Part shown: positions 15,292 to 25,208 of the stretch, piece by piece
Layout of the letters: each line of letters starts with the position of its first letter
How positions within the stretch are numbered: position 1 is the stretch's first letter
From: Myxococcales bacterium
Lineage (GTDB): Bacteria; Myxococcota_A; Polyangia; Polyangiales; Polyangiaceae
Assembly: GCA_023248735.1 (NCBI GenBank)
Contig: JAHFDY010000017.1
Location: 1-38,516, forward strand
Direction of reading: 5' to 3'
DNA: 38,516 nt
Made by a program: the position numbers and the translations under genes
Notes under the pieces: model-generated
What the model saw: the letters and a program-made list of their open reading frames with translations, nothing else
Database searches by the model: none
Told to the model about the DNA's origin: nothing

Positions 15292-15918
15292 ATGTCCAGT
15301 GAAGCGATCGATCGGCTGAACCTCGTTGCGATGGCCATCGGCCACGAACTTCGTAACGACATGTTATCTATTTCAATGCACGCGCACCTGCTGGCCGGGC
15401 GTCTCCCCGACGACCCGTCCGCTGCGGCTCTCGTGCGTTCCGCCGAGCGTGCGCGCGCCACGGTCGAGGACCTCGTCGCGCTTGCAAGAGAGACCAAGGC
15501 ATTCGAGGCCGTGCGCATATCGTCTGTCATCTCAAGCGCTCGCCTCGAACTCAATGCCATTTGGATCGATCACCTGGTTGACGACCCATCGGTACGCGCC
15601 CACGGGTCACTTCTCGCGCGAGCGATCGCAACGCTCTATCGGAATGCGATCGCGATGTCGCAAGGAAGGCCGACTATCACGACGCGCGTGTCAACTCGCG
15701 CCAATCGCGTTGTCATCGAAATCGAGGACGACGGACCCGGCGTAGCTACTTCAGTGATGACCACGTTGTTCGAACCCCTTGTCAGCGCGAGGCCGGGCGG
15801 GACGGGAATCGGTCTCGCCATGTGCAAGTGGATCGTCGCGCTTCATGAAGGAGAGGTTGCGCTCGTGCAAGGGCAGCCACACGCTGTGTTTCGCGTCGAC
15901 CTTCCGCTTCTTCACTGA
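15292..15918 (+). CDS. Small soluble sensor-type histidine kinase without receiver partner
   Basis: A 208-aa protein with no transmembrane segment and almost no sensor region. The H-box GHELRND places His18 near the N-terminus. The ATPase domain keeps an N-box-like RNAIAM, the G1 box DDGPGV and the G2 box GGTGIGLAM, and ends in ALVQGQPHAVFRVDLPL. It has the catalytic core of a two-component kinase, but no response regulator gene is adjacent. AGAGGG precedes the ATG. The UvrA gene begins eight bases after its stop, so the two are probably made from one mRNA. It may act on a distant regulator or serve as a phosphotransfer module. Confidence 0.9.
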   Translation: MSSEAIDRLNLVAMAIGHELRNDMLSISMHAHLLAGRLPDDPSAAALVRSAERARATVEDLVALARETKAFEAVRISSVISSARLELNAIWIDHLVDDPSVRAHGSLLARAIATLYRNAIAMSQGRPTITTRVSTRANRVVIEIEDDGPGVATSVMTTLFEPLVSARPGGTGIGLAMCKWIVALHEGEVALVQGQPHAVFRVDLPLLH

Positions 15919-15926
15919 GCCCTACC

Positions 15927-18900
15927 ATGCTGCCCATCGTCCTTCGCGGCGCGACCACGCACAACCTCAAGAGCGTTTCCCTCACGCTCAACCCCGGCGA
16001 GCTGATCGCAATTACTGGCCCAAGCGGTGCAGGAAAGTCGTCTCTCGCACTCGACACGCTCTACGCGGAAGGTCAGCGCCGCTTCGTTGAGAGTTTCAGC
16101 CCATACGCGCGGCAGTTTCTCGAGCGCATGGAACGACCACCATGTGAATCGCTCGACCCGATCGCCGCAACGATAGCGGTTGACCGCAAGGCGCCAATCA
16201 AGTCCAGCCGGTCGACCCTCGCGACGATGACCGATCTGGAACCCTACCTCGCCGCGCTCTTCGCTTGCGAATCGGTTCCGACGTGCCCTGAGTGCGGGCT
16301 CGCCGCCACCTTCCAATCAGCGCGCAACGCCGCAAAGTGCATCTCTCTGGATCTCGATCCTAAGGCTACGGTGAACAGCCCACAAAAGATCACTGTTAGT
16401 TACGATTTGTCGTTCGGCGACGCGGAGACATTTCTTGAACTTAGAGACTCACTCGCCAAGGAAGGCTACCGACGCCTCTACGTCGAAGGCGAGATTCGCG
16501 ATCTCGACGAGGTGCGGCCAAGCGAAGCTCTTGCTGCTGGGGCTCGACCGAGGGCGATCGTCGACCGGCTAACATCGAAAAAGGACGACGTTGGACGGCT
16601 GCAAGAGGCCCTCGAGTCCGCGTGGGCGCGGGGCGCAGGGCGCGCTTACGTGCACGCAGTCGACGAGAACAAGACCACGATCATCGCACAGGGACTCGTC
16701 TGTCCGAAGTGCGCGCGAACGTTCGATCCACCTGCGCCTGCGTTGTTTTCGTACAACTCGGCGCTTGGAGCCTGCGAATCTTGCAAAGGATTTGGGCGCG
16801 TCATCGAGGTCGACTGGAACAAGGTCATCCCCGATCCCTCGAAATCGATCGTCAAGGGCGCCATTTCCGCGTGGTCTGGAAAGACCTCCCAGACCGAGCG
16901 CGCGCTATTGCTCGACTACGCCAAGAAGCACGACATCCCCGTTGATGTTCCCTGGAGCGCACTCACTGAGGCACAGCGCGCGGCGGTGATCGACGGTGAG
17001 GGCACCTGGGATGGTGGAAAGTTCCCCGGCGTGAAGCGGTGGTTTACGTGGCTCGAGACACGTACGTACAAGATGCACGTGCGCGTTTTTCTGGCACGCT
17101 ACCGCGACTACGCAACATGCAACACGTGTCACGGGTCCCGCCTTCGCCCATCGAGCCTTACGTATCGAATCGCCGATAGAAATCTCGCCGAGTGGCACGC
17201 ACTCACCATTGCTCAAGTCCACGCGCAGCTGCCACACACACCAGCGCGCACCGCCGGTGGAGCGCGCGCCCGTGAGGCCATTCTGTCTCGGCTATCGTAC
17301 CTCAGGGCTGTCGGTCTCGGATACCTGACACTCGATCGGCAAGCGCGCACGCTCAGTGGTGGCGAAGCGCAACGTGCCGCTCTCACGACCGCCCTCGGTG
17401 CCACTCTCACGGGCACGCTTTTCGTTCTCGACGAGCCCACCGTCGGCTTACACCCAACTGATGTGCCGCCGCTGCTCGACGTGATGCGCGCGATTGCCCA
17501 GGCAGGAAACACCGTCGTCGTCATCGAGCACGACCAAACCATTGTTCGAGGCGCCCAGCGCGTCGTCGAACTTGGCCCTGGCGCTGGCCCGCATGGGGGT
17601 CACGTCCTCTTCGACGGAACGCCGCGTGCCCTTGCGAAACGCAAAGACGTACCCACGGCAATGGCGTGGCGACAAGCCACAGAGCGGAGATCGCCTCGCG
17701 ATCCAAAAACGTGGGTGGTCATTGAAAACGCGACTGAACACAATCTCCGGGGCGTCACCGTCTCATTGCCCCTCGGTGTTCTGTGCGCTGTAACGGGGCC
17801 TAGCGGCTCCGGCAAGAGCACGCTCATTCGCGACATTCTCTTTCGTGCGGCCGCGCGAGGCATCGGTCATTTCAGGGTCGACAAGGCCGGCAAGCACACC
17901 GCGATCACTGGCCTTCGCGGTGTCAAGTCGGTCACCTTAGTTGACCAATCGCCACTCGGCCGCACAGCCCGTGGCAATGCTGCAACTTACACGAAAGCGT
18001 GGGACCGCATCCGAACCCGATTCGAAGGCGAACCAAAGGCTCTCGCGGCAAAGCTCACCGCGTCACATTTTTCGTTCAACGTCGATAAGGGTCGCTGCGA
18101 AACGTGTGCAGGTGAAGGATACGAGACGGTCGAGATGCAGTTTCTCGCGGACGTCATGCTCCTTTGCCCTGTGTGTCGCGGAAAGCGCTTCAAGCACGCG
18201 GTGCTTGCGATCCACCACCAAGGACGAACGATCGCCGACGTCCTGGAGATGACTGTCGCTGACGCGTTCAGCGCATTTTCGCCGCCGAACGCGCGTGACT
18301 ATGTCCTCGAGCGCGCACTTCAACCCCTCCTGGATGTTGGACTCGGCTACCTCCCGCTTGGACAACCGCTGTCAACGCTCTCCGGAGGAGAAGCGCAGCG
18401 ACTCAAACTTGCTAGGGCCTTGGCCGACGAAAAGAACGGAGCGCTCTTCGTACTCGACGAGCCATCGGCCGGCTTGCACGGGCTCGACGCCGCGTTGGTC
18501 GTCAAGGCGCTTCACCGCTTGGTCGACGCAGGCGCGAGCGTCATCATGGTCGAGCACGACACCGACATGATCCGATCTGTCGATTGGATCGTTGACCTTG
18601 GTCCTGGAGGAGGTCCAGATGGTGGTCTCCTCGTCGCCGAGGGAACGGTCGAAGCGGTCGCGCGCGGAACGACTCGAACGAGCGAAGCTCTGCGCGCCTT
18701 TGGGCTCATCACCTCGTGCCACGAGGCGCTCACGCCGGTGGCACCGGTTCTGGCGATCACGGTTGAAGGCGCGAACGAGCACAACCTCAAGCACGTCTCC
18801 TGCAGCATCCCCCACGAGACACTCACCGTCATTACCGGCCCGAGTGGATCGGGCAAGTCGTCGCTCGCGTTCGATGTCATTTACGCCGAGGGGCAACGAC

Positions 18901-21236
18901 GGTTCATCGAGACGCTCACGCCGTATGCGCGTCAGTTCCTGCCAATGCTTCCGCGCCCAGACGTCGAACGCGTCTCTGGTGTCCCGCCCACCATCGCGCT
19001 CGAGCAACGAACATCACGCGCCGGAGCAAACTCTACCGTCGCTACGGTCACCGAAGCCGCTCACTACCTACGTTTGTTATACGCAAAGGTTGGCGATGTT
19101 CACTGCCCGAAGTGCGACGGGTTGGTCAATGCGGTTGACGCTGGCGCGCTCTACCAACGATTGACCTTGTCTGCGGGTGAGACACGCCGGACGGTGTACG
19201 CACCCGCCGTGCGCGCCAGAAAGGGAACGTATCTTGATCTATTTACACTGGCGACACGCGCGGGAGTCCGCACCGCACGAGTCGACGGTGTTCTCGTCAC
19301 GATCGAGCCGCCGCCCAAACTCGCAAGAGCGAAAGAGCACTCCATCGATCTCATCGTCTATTACGGAAAGCTCGCTGAGCTCGATCGCGCCACCTTTGAT
19401 CGTGCGCTCTCGTGGGGAAACGGCGCTCTCGCCGTAGGCGAAGGTGCGCCGACTCGAAGTGGCGACACAGATACGTTCATTTCGACGTCGCGCGCGTGCA
19501 CCAGGTGCGGCACCGGGGTGCCCGAAATTGATCCGCGATGGTTCTCTTTCAATACGAAGCAAGGTCAATGCGGCAGCTGCGAGGGATCGGGCATCAAGGG
19601 CGGTCCAGCAGCCGCACTCGAAGGCGTCACTTCGCGATGCCCTAGCTGCAAAGGAACGCGCCTTGCGCCACTGCCACGCGGCGTGCGCCTATTCGATCAA
19701 ACCTACCCCGCGCTTCTCGCAAAGAGTACGACCACGATCCTCGAGGAAGTCAAGGATTGGAACTTTCTTCACGAGAAAGCAATCGTGGCGAAGGCGCCTC
19801 ACGCTGAACTGCTCAGGCGCCTCAAGTTCATCGATCAAGTCGGTCTCGGATACTTGAATCTCGATCGGTCAGCGCACACGCTTTCAGGCGGCGAAATGCA
19901 ACGTTTGAGACTCTCGGCGCAACTTGGTGCAGGCCTCACCGGGGCGCTCTACGTGCTCGATGAGCCCACCATCGGCCTCCATCCTCGCGACACCGATCGG
20001 CTGCTCAAGAACCTCCGCCTGCTCGTCGATACTGGCTCCACCGTCATCGTCGTCGAACACGATGCAGAGATGATCAAAGCCGCTGACTACGTGGTCGATC
20101 TAGGCCCAGGCGGAGGCAGGAATGGCGGAACAATCGTCGCATCGGGCAGCGGGAAAAGTGTGCTCAAGAATCCTGACTCTCCGACCGCGCGCGCTCTCGC
20201 AGAAGGCCCGATTGACTCGCGACCGAAGCGCAACCGCGCCGAGACAAATCTCGAGATCGTTGGCGCGTCGGCCAACAACTTGAAAAATGTAACTTTCAAA
20301 GTACCTATTGGTCGAATGACCGTGGTCGCGGGGGTGAGTGGTTCGGGCAAGAGCACGCTTGTCGGCCGCGTCTTCTATCCCGCGCTGCGACGCGCACTCA
20401 ACTTGGTCGCCGCGGAGCCGGGCGCGTTCAAGACGCTGCGCGGTGAGAAAAACGTCAGACGGGCATTGCTCGTCGACCAAGCGCCGATTGGCCGCACGCC
20501 TCGGTCGGTTCCCGCCACTTTTCTTGGCATCTTCGACGAGATTCGAAAGTTGTTCGCCTCACTGCCCGACGCCCAAACGCGCGGCTTTTCACCCGCACGC
20601 TTCTCGTTCAATACGCCGAAAGGTGGACGATGCATCGAGTGCGAGGGACAGGGCGTTCGAATCAGCGAAATGGCCTTTCTGCCCGACGTCGCGGCTCTCT
20701 GTGAAACATGTGGCGGCGCGCGCTTCGAGCCGAGGACGCTCGAGACAAAATACAAGGGTCTTAGCATCGGAGACGTCTTGCGCCTCACCGCAAGCGAGGC
20801 CGCGGTCGTGTTTGAGCACCATCGAAAGATCGGGCCGCCGCTTCGCACCATGACCGATTTGGGCCTCGGTTACATTGCGATCGGGCAAGGCTCAAACACA
20901 CTCTCGGGCGGTGAGGCACAACGCCTCAAGCTTGCGGTCGAATTGACCGCGGGCGTAGCGCATGAACCGACCGTCTATGTTCTTGACGAACCGACGACGG
21001 GGCTACACTTGTTGGACGTTCGTCGCCTTGTTGGCGTTCTCGAAGCGCTCGTCGCTCGAGGTGACACGCTCGTCATCGTTGAACATCAGCCCGATGTGAT
21101 CGCAGCGGCCGACTGGGTGATCGAGCTCGGACCGGAGGCAGGGGCAGCAGGCGGAAGGATTGTGTTTGAGGGTCCACCAAGCGAGTTACGGAAGGCGAAG
21201 ACGGCCACGGGCAAAGTGCTCGCAAGAATGAAGTAA
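15927..21236 (+). CDS. uvrA: Tandem (double-length) excinuclease ABC subunit A
   Basis: A 1769-aa protein equal to two UvrA units fused head to tail; usual UvrA is about 940 aa. Four Walker A motifs are seen: GPSGAGKSS at residue 31, GPSGSGKST at 624, GPSGSGKSS at 971, GVSGSGKST at 1469. Four ABC signatures (LSGGEAQR or LSGGEMQR) are each followed by a Walker B of the form VLDEP. Zinc modules of the type CPKC...[16 protein letters not shown]...[12 protein letters not shown]...CPSC and CIECEGQG...CETCGG are retained in both halves. UvrA recognises bulky DNA lesions as a dimer and loads UvrB, so a fused protein could fold as a built-in dimer. Double-length UvrA proteins are known, for example in Chlamydia. 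It follows the small histidine kinase by eight bases. Confidence 0.95.
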   Translation: MLPIVLRGATTHNLKSVSLTLNPGELIAITGPSGAGKSSLALDTLYAEGQRRFVESFSPYARQFLERMERPPCESLDPIAATIAVDRKAPIKSSRSTLATMTDLEPYLAALFACESVPTCPECGLAATFQSARNAAKCISLDLDPKATVNSPQKITVSYDLSFGDAETFLELRDSLAKEGYRRLYVEGEIRDLDEVRPSEALAAGARPRAIVDRLTSKKDDVGRLQEALESAWARGAGRAYVHAVDENKTTIIAQGLVCPKCARTFDPPAPALFSYNSALGACESCKGFGRVIEVDWNKVIPDPSKSIVKGAISAWSGKTSQTERALLLDYAKKHDIPVDVPWSALTEAQRAAVIDGEGTWDGGKFPGVKRWFTWLETRTYKMHVRVFLARYRDYATCNTCHGSRLRPSSLTYRIADRNLAEWHALTIAQVHAQLPHTPARTAGGARAREAILSRLSYLRAVGLGYLTLDRQARTLSGGEAQRAALTTALGATLTGTLFVLDEPTVGLHPTDVPPLLDVMRAIAQAGNTVVVIEHDQTIVRGAQRVVELGPGAGPHGGHVLFDGTPRALAKRKDVPTAMAWRQATERRSPRDPKTWVVIENATEHNLRGVTVSLPLGVLCAVTGPSGSGKSTLIRDILFRAAARGIGHFRVDKAGKHTAITGLRGVKSVTLVDQSPLGRTARGNAATYTKAWDRIRTRFEGEPKALAAKLTASHFSFNVDKGRCETCAGEGYETVEMQFLADVMLLCPVCRGKRFKHAVLAIHHQGRTIADVLEMTVADAFSAFSPPNARDYVLERALQPLLDVGLGYLPLGQPLSTLSGGEAQRLKLARALADEKNGALFVLDEPSAGLHGLDAALVVKALHRLVDAGASVIMVEHDTDMIRSVDWIVDLGPGGGPDGGLLVAEGTVEAVARGTTRTSEALRAFGLITSCHEALTPVAPVLAITVEGANEHNLKHVSCSIPHETLTVITGPSGSGKSSLAFDVIYAEGQRRFIETLTPYARQFLPMLPRPDVERVSGVPPTIALEQRTSRAGANSTVATVTEAAHYLRLLYAKVGDVHCPKCDGLVNAVDAGALYQRLTLSAGETRRTVYAPAVRARKGTYLDLFTLATRAGVRTARVDGVLVTIEPPPKLARAKEHSIDLIVYYGKLAELDRATFDRALSWGNGALAVGEGAPTRSGDTDTFISTSRACTRCGTGVPEIDPRWFSFNTKQGQCGSCEGSGIKGGPAAALEGVTSRCPSCKGTRLAPLPRGVRLFDQTYPALLAKSTTTILEEVKDWNFLHEKAIVAKAPHAELLRRLKFIDQVGLGYLNLDRSAHTLSGGEMQRLRLSAQLGAGLTGALYVLDEPTIGLHPRDTDRLLKNLRLLVDTGSTVIVVEHDAEMIKAADYVVDLGPGGGRNGGTIVASGSGKSVLKNPDSPTARALAEGPIDSRPKRNRAETNLEIVGASANNLKNVTFKVPIGRMTVVAGVSGSGKSTLVGRVFYPALRRALNLVAAEPGAFKTLRGEKNVRRALLVDQAPIGRTPRSVPATFLGIFDEIRKLFASLPDAQTRGFSPARFSFNTPKGGRCIECEGQGVRISEMAFLPDVAALCETCGGARFEPRTLETKYKGLSIGDVLRLTASEAAVVFEHHRKIGPPLRTMTDLGLGYIAIGQGSNTLSGGEAQRLKLAVELTAGVAHEPTVYVLDEPTTGLHLLDVRRLVGVLEALVARGDTLVIVEHQPDVIAAADWVIELGPEAGAAGGRIVFEGPPSELRKAKTATGKVLARMK

Positions 21237-21253
21237 CTGGGAACGCGCCACAC

Positions 21254-22519
21254 TTACTTCGTCGACAAAGGAGGCACCGTCGTCGCCGGCCTGTCGCGCA
21301 AGCACTTGTCGAGCGCACTCTGCGATGATGCCCCCATTCCCTTCGGGAGGCTCAGTTGACTCGTCATCACGGAGCGACCGATACGTGAGCCGTCCATATG
21401 CGTCCCCGCGTAACTGAACCAGATGAGCGAAGCAGGGCCACGAAAATTGGCGAACGGTACACCGCCGCCTTTGCCGTCCCACCAGAAGCGAGAGTCGTGA
21501 CTATTGTTGCGGTTGTCTCCAAGGACGAACGCCTCATTCTTGGCGACGCTGAAAGGGCCTTGATCACCGGTTCCATCACCGATCGCGTTGAGCACAAAGT
21601 AGGCCTCCTTTCCCAAGTACTCGACGTAGAGGTCGCCATCGCTGTCGGCGCCCTTGTACGGCCCGATGAGGCAGCTCGGGACCTCCCATCCGTTGAGCCA
21701 GGGATGACCGCCCTTCACTTCGATCGTATCTCCAGCGAGGCCGATCACGCGCTTGATGAAGTCTTTCTCCGGTTCCTCGGGGTAGGCAAAAACGGCAACG
21801 TCGCCGCGCGCGGGAGGAAAGTTCTCCCATAGGCGAATCTGCGTAAACGGAACCGTCGGCCCATACTTCAACTTGTTGACGAAAATGTGGTCACCAATTT
21901 GAAGCGTAGGAACCATCGAGCCGCTCGGAATCTTGAATAGCTCTCCGACCGATCCGCGAAATACGAGCAGCATGACGACGATCGGCAAGATGACTTCGAG
22001 CGTGGCGCGCAGATCGCCTTTTCGAAAGCGCCCATACACGCGCGCAAAGAGCATCTCGGCCTCGCCAAAAGAAAACACGAGCGCCTCGGGTCGAAACGGC
22101 TGCTGGGCTATCGCGCTTCGTAGTTTCGCGACTGATTCATCAACTTCATTTACTTCTTGCTCAGAAGTGAGCTCGATTAATCTCGCCCGCTTCTTGTGCA
22201 TGCCCTGAAACTCCTCGAGCAAGGAACTGGCCCGATCGAACAACGGCGCCATGGTGAGGGGCACGTTGCCGAGCTTCGGCCGATACGCATAGGCCGCGAG
22301 CGGCAGTTGATAGCGAACGACTGAAAACGCAGACGTCACGAGAAGATACAGTGCAATTGCACAGGGAATCGGCTGGTCGCGAAGCCACTGCGAAAGGAGA
22401 TCGGCACCACGAGGCTGCGCCAGAGCGAAGGCTCCACGCACGATGCAAAGAGGCACGAGAGCGTACCAGAGCGTCCAGTAAAGAGCTGCGAGCGTGCGAC
22501 TTGCTATCACCTTACCCAT
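21254..22519 (-). CDS. lepB: Type I signal peptidase, paralogue 2
   Basis: A 421-aa signal peptidase I, longer than the 324 aa of E. coli LepB. Two hydrophobic segments (about 8-35 and 52-72) are followed by a charged cytosolic-type region with possible coiled coil, and a third membrane segment (about 173-195) directly precedes the catalytic domain. The catalytic Ser201 lies in IPSGSMVPTL, Lys256 in DFIKRVIGL, and box E is LGDNRNNSHDSRFW. It removes signal peptides from exported preproteins. An upstream GTG at 22600 would overlap the preceding gene, and MGKVIAS begins just before the first helix, so the ATG at 22519 is preferred. It is clearly a duplicate of the gene 32 bp upstream. Confidence 0.94.
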   Translation of the reverse strand: MGKVIASRTLAALYWTLWYALVPLCIVRGAFALAQPRGADLLSQWLRDQPIPCAIALYLLVTSAFSVVRYQLPLAAYAYRPKLGNVPLTMAPLFDRASSLLEEFQGMHKKRARLIELTSEQEVNEVDESVAKLRSAIAQQPFRPEALVFSFGEAEMLFARVYGRFRKGDLRATLEVILPIVVMLLVFRGSVGELFKIPSGSMVPTLQIGDHIFVNKLKYGPTVPFTQIRLWENFPPARGDVAVFAYPEEPEKDFIKRVIGLAGDTIEVKGGHPWLNGWEVPSCLIGPYKGADSDGDLYVEYLGKEAYFVLNAIGDGTGDQGPFSVAKNEAFVLGDNRNNSHDSRFWWDGKGGGVPFANFRGPASLIWFSYAGTHMDGSRIGRSVMTSQLSLPKGMGASSQSALDKCLRDRPATTVPPLSTK

Positions 22520-22551
22520 GAATTCTCGTCGCGCCGCATCGTCAACATGCT

Positions 22552-23982
22552 TTACTTGGGCGCGGGCGGATTGGTAACCGAGGGCCTCTCTCGCATGCAC
22601 TTGTCAAATGCAGGACCGAGGCCATCCATGCCGTTGATGAGCCGCAGCTTGCTCGGCATCACGAATCTCCCGATCCTTGACCAGTCGATGTCCGTGCCTG
22701 GAAAGCTGAACCAAATGAGGGAAGCGGGCCCGCGGAAATTGGCAAACGGAACGCCGCCACCTTTGTTGTCGTACCAAAACCGCGAGTCTTTGCTGTTGTT
22801 GCGATTGTCCCCCATCGCAAAGGCTTCGCGCGGCGCCACGTAAAATGGACCCGTATCGGGTGTGTCGAGCGGCACCGTCTGGAGCGTAAAGTAGGTTTGC
22901 TCACCGAGGTACTCGACGAAGAGCGTGCCGTTGCGCCATCGCGACGTTGGATCGTCAGGCGTTCCGTCGTGCCAATATTTGTAGTCTCCGACCACGCAGC
23001 TTGGAACTTCCCAACCGTTGATCCAAGGGTGCCCGTTCTTCACGTCTATCTTGTCACCCGGAAGCCCAATAATACGCTTGATGAAGTCTTTGTCCGGCTC
23101 TTCGGGATAGGCGAAGACGGCCACGGCACCACGCGCAGGCGGCATGGTCTCCCAGAGACGCCTCTGCGTCATCGGCAACTGGGGTCCATACTTCAACTTG
23201 TTGACGAAAATGTGATCGCCCACGTGGAGCGTCGGGATCATTGAACCGGTTGGAATTTTGAAAGGGTCTGCGAGACACGTCCGAAGCAAGAGCGCGACAC
23301 CAAACGCAAGCGCAAGCTGCTCGACGATTTCGCGCACCTCTCCCTTGCGCCACCTTCCGAGAATGCGCGTGACGACACCATCAGCCTTGCGCAGCGCCTC
23401 GGCGAGGTCTTTCTTCCGAAACGGCTCGCGATACATTGCGTTGCGCAACGCACGCAGCGCATCGTCAAGTTGCTTACGTTGTGCCTCCGACGTCTGCTTC
23501 GCGTACGCGCGTGCATTCTTGTTTCGAATGTGCACCGCTTCTTCACACAGCGCGCGAGCACGCTCAAAGTCGGGGCGCAACTCGGTCGAAACGCCTGCAG
23601 GAATCGGCAAGTGCGCGTGCGCTGCCAACGGAAGCTGATGGCGCGCAAACCAAACGACGAGCGTAAAGAGCGAGTAAAGGCCAATTGCCATTGGAATCGG
23701 TTGCTCGCGAAAGAGACTGCGCAGCCACCCGAACGCCCCCTCTGCCACGACGCCGAGATCGGGCATGAGAAACTTGAACGACAGATAGATCGCAACGCAA
23801 GGCACGAGGCCAAACCACACCGCCCAATAGGTCAAGCGAAGCACTCGGGACTGCGCCGGTAGCGCTACGTCGACGTCGGCCTCAGGAGGGGGCGGGCGCG
23901 GAGAGCCGGATGGCTCTGATTCGTCGTTTTCGCCAACATGTTCATCCTGTTCGGCGTCTGCATCCTTCTCGATGGTGCTCAT
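22552..23982 (-). CDS. lepB: Type I signal peptidase, paralogue 1
   Basis: A 476-aa signal peptidase I. An acidic, proline-rich N-terminal tail of about 45 residues is followed by two membrane segments (about 50-73 and 95-113), a charged helical region, and a third membrane segment (about 218-236) ahead of the catalytic domain. Ser247 lies in IPTGSMIPTL, Lys302 in DFIKRIIGLPGD, and box E is MGDNRNNSKDSRFW. Compared with its neighbour it has an insertion after VPSC (a segment rich in Asp/Thr/Trp) and a longer N-terminus. The ATG is two bases after the stop of the lipoprotein gene, which indicates translational coupling. Both paralogues have intact catalytic dyads. Confidence 0.95.
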   Translation of the reverse strand: MSTIEKDADAEQDEHVGENDESEPSGSPRPPPPEADVDVALPAQSRVLRLTYWAVWFGLVPCVAIYLSFKFLMPDLGVVAEGAFGWLRSLFREQPIPMAIGLYSLFTLVVWFARHQLPLAAHAHLPIPAGVSTELRPDFERARALCEEAVHIRNKNARAYAKQTSEAQRKQLDDALRALRNAMYREPFRKKDLAEALRKADGVVTRILGRWRKGEVREIVEQLALAFGVALLLRTCLADPFKIPTGSMIPTLHVGDHIFVNKLKYGPQLPMTQRRLWETMPPARGAVAVFAYPEEPDKDFIKRIIGLPGDKIDVKNGHPWINGWEVPSCVVGDYKYWHDGTPDDPTSRWRNGTLFVEYLGEQTYFTLQTVPLDTPDTGPFYVAPREAFAMGDNRNNSKDSRFWYDNKGGGVPFANFRGPASLIWFSFPGTDIDWSRIGRFVMPSKLRLINGMDGLGPAFDKCMRERPSVTNPPAPK

Positions 23983-23984
23983 GG

Positions 23985-25055
23985 CTAAGGCGCATCTCCG
24001 ACTTGCAGGGCATAACTCACGCTGGCAGAACGATCGTCAAGTAAGTTGCCCGAAGGCATCGTGGGACCCGCAGTCGCAGTGTTATCGAACACCACGTAGT
24101 AGGTACCTGCTCTGACGGGGACGGTGCGGCGATAGGGCCGTCCTTGAATGACGACGTCGTTGAGTGTTCGCGACGGAGGCATGGGCGCTGGGGCCACGGC
24201 ATCGATGTACGCACGCATCGCAGGGTCGGCCTCGTCACGCGCGTAAACGAACAGATCAACAGCCGCCGTTCCGTCGACCGTCGCATTGAGATAAATCGCC
24301 TGGCCTGAGTCTTTCACCACGATCGGCCCGATGAAGTCGCGCTGGTTCTGATGGACCTCGACGCGCGCATTCTCGTACGTTCGCTTGCCTTCGGTTGAAA
24401 CTCGAAACGGCTTTTGTGGATGCTGACCGACAGGAATGATGCCAAGGCCGAATTCGATATCCTCGTTGGTCTGCCGAATGACGGTAAAGCCCTCGCCAAG
24501 CTTGCCCACAAATAGCTGGCGGCCAAATGTTTCGGCAACCGGCGTCACAAAGCCCGAGAGAAATCCGCCTCCCATGCTCCCCACCTCGAGCTGCTTCAAG
24601 TTGAACTGCGATCGCTCGACGTTGCGTGTCGGAAAGTAGGCATAAATCGCGTCGTCGGTGGAGCAGCGAAAGTCAGGCGCGTACTCAATGCGGGCGCCTG
24701 TCGTGAAGGTGAGCTTCTTCGACACATTGGTATAGGCGTAGCCCTCGCCGTCGAACTGAATGACGATGCCGCCGTTCGGTAACTCCTGATGTACACAATT
24801 GCGCGGATAGAAACGCCCGATGATCGGCGCATCATCGGCGAGCTTCAGGGGCGCGTTGCGCGAGAGCATCTCTTTGCACGTTTCGCTCGTGCCGTAGCTC
24901 AGAAGCTGCCGCCGAAGCGTAAGGTTCTCCGGATTGTTGATGCCCACCTGGCTGCAAACCGCGTGCTGTTGGCAGCTCGCGCAACCTTGCCCTCCACCGA
25001 GCACCGCAAGCGCAAACAGGCCTGCGCACCGCCAATTCTCGAAGCGTCTTGACAT
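23985..25055 (-). CDS. Uncharacterised lipoprotein coupled to the signal peptidases
   Basis: A 356-aa protein with a signal peptide ending in the lipobox-like GGGQGC (Cys25) and further Cys in the mature N-terminus (ASCQQHAVCSQ). The mature part is mostly beta-rich, with strands such as GGIVIQFDGEGYAY and TYYVVFDNTATAGPTM; no catalytic motif is recognised. A segment GPIVVKDSGQAIYLNATVDGT may be a beta-sandwich domain. It is first of a three-gene set with the signal peptidase pair, the stop being two bases from the next ATG. It may be a dedicated partner or substrate of that secretion machinery, but this is inferred only from position. Confidence 0.8.
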   Translation of the reverse strand: MSRRFENWRCAGLFALAVLGGGQGCASCQQHAVCSQVGINNPENLTLRRQLLSYGTSETCKEMLSRNAPLKLADDAPIIGRFYPRNCVHQELPNGGIVIQFDGEGYAYTNVSKKLTFTTGARIEYAPDFRCSTDDAIYAYFPTRNVERSQFNLKQLEVGSMGGGFLSGFVTPVAETFGRQLFVGKLGEGFTVIRQTNEDIEFGLGIIPVGQHPQKPFRVSTEGKRTYENARVEVHQNQRDFIGPIVVKDSGQAIYLNATVDGTAAVDLFVYARDEADPAMRAYIDAVAPAPMPPSRTLNDVVIQGRPYRRTVPVRAGTYYVVFDNTATAGPTMPSGNLLDDRSASVSYALQVGDAP

Positions 25056-25208
25056 GCTTCTCGCAGCATACAGCGTAACCGCCGAACGAGCGTGTTACTC
25101 TTGCGCCAGGCCACGCGCCTGAAGCACGCTGGGGCTCGCCCTTCTACATCGCCTCGACGAAACAAGCGGCTTCTGCGGAAAACCAGCGCTCACGACAGGA
25201 GCAACTTG
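25056..25208. promoter_or_regulatory. Divergent promoter region, lipoprotein-lepB set versus secreted Pro/Gln-rich protein
   Basis: About 150 bp between two genes that read apart, so promoters for both should be here. No gene fits. AGGAG at 25197-25201 is the ribosome binding site for the ATG at 25209. I could not pick -35/-10 elements with confidence. Confidence 0.4.

Noticed and set aside
15927-21236. Assembly error joining two uvrA genes
   Set aside because: The two halves differ throughout, the frame is continuous, and double-length UvrA proteins are known.
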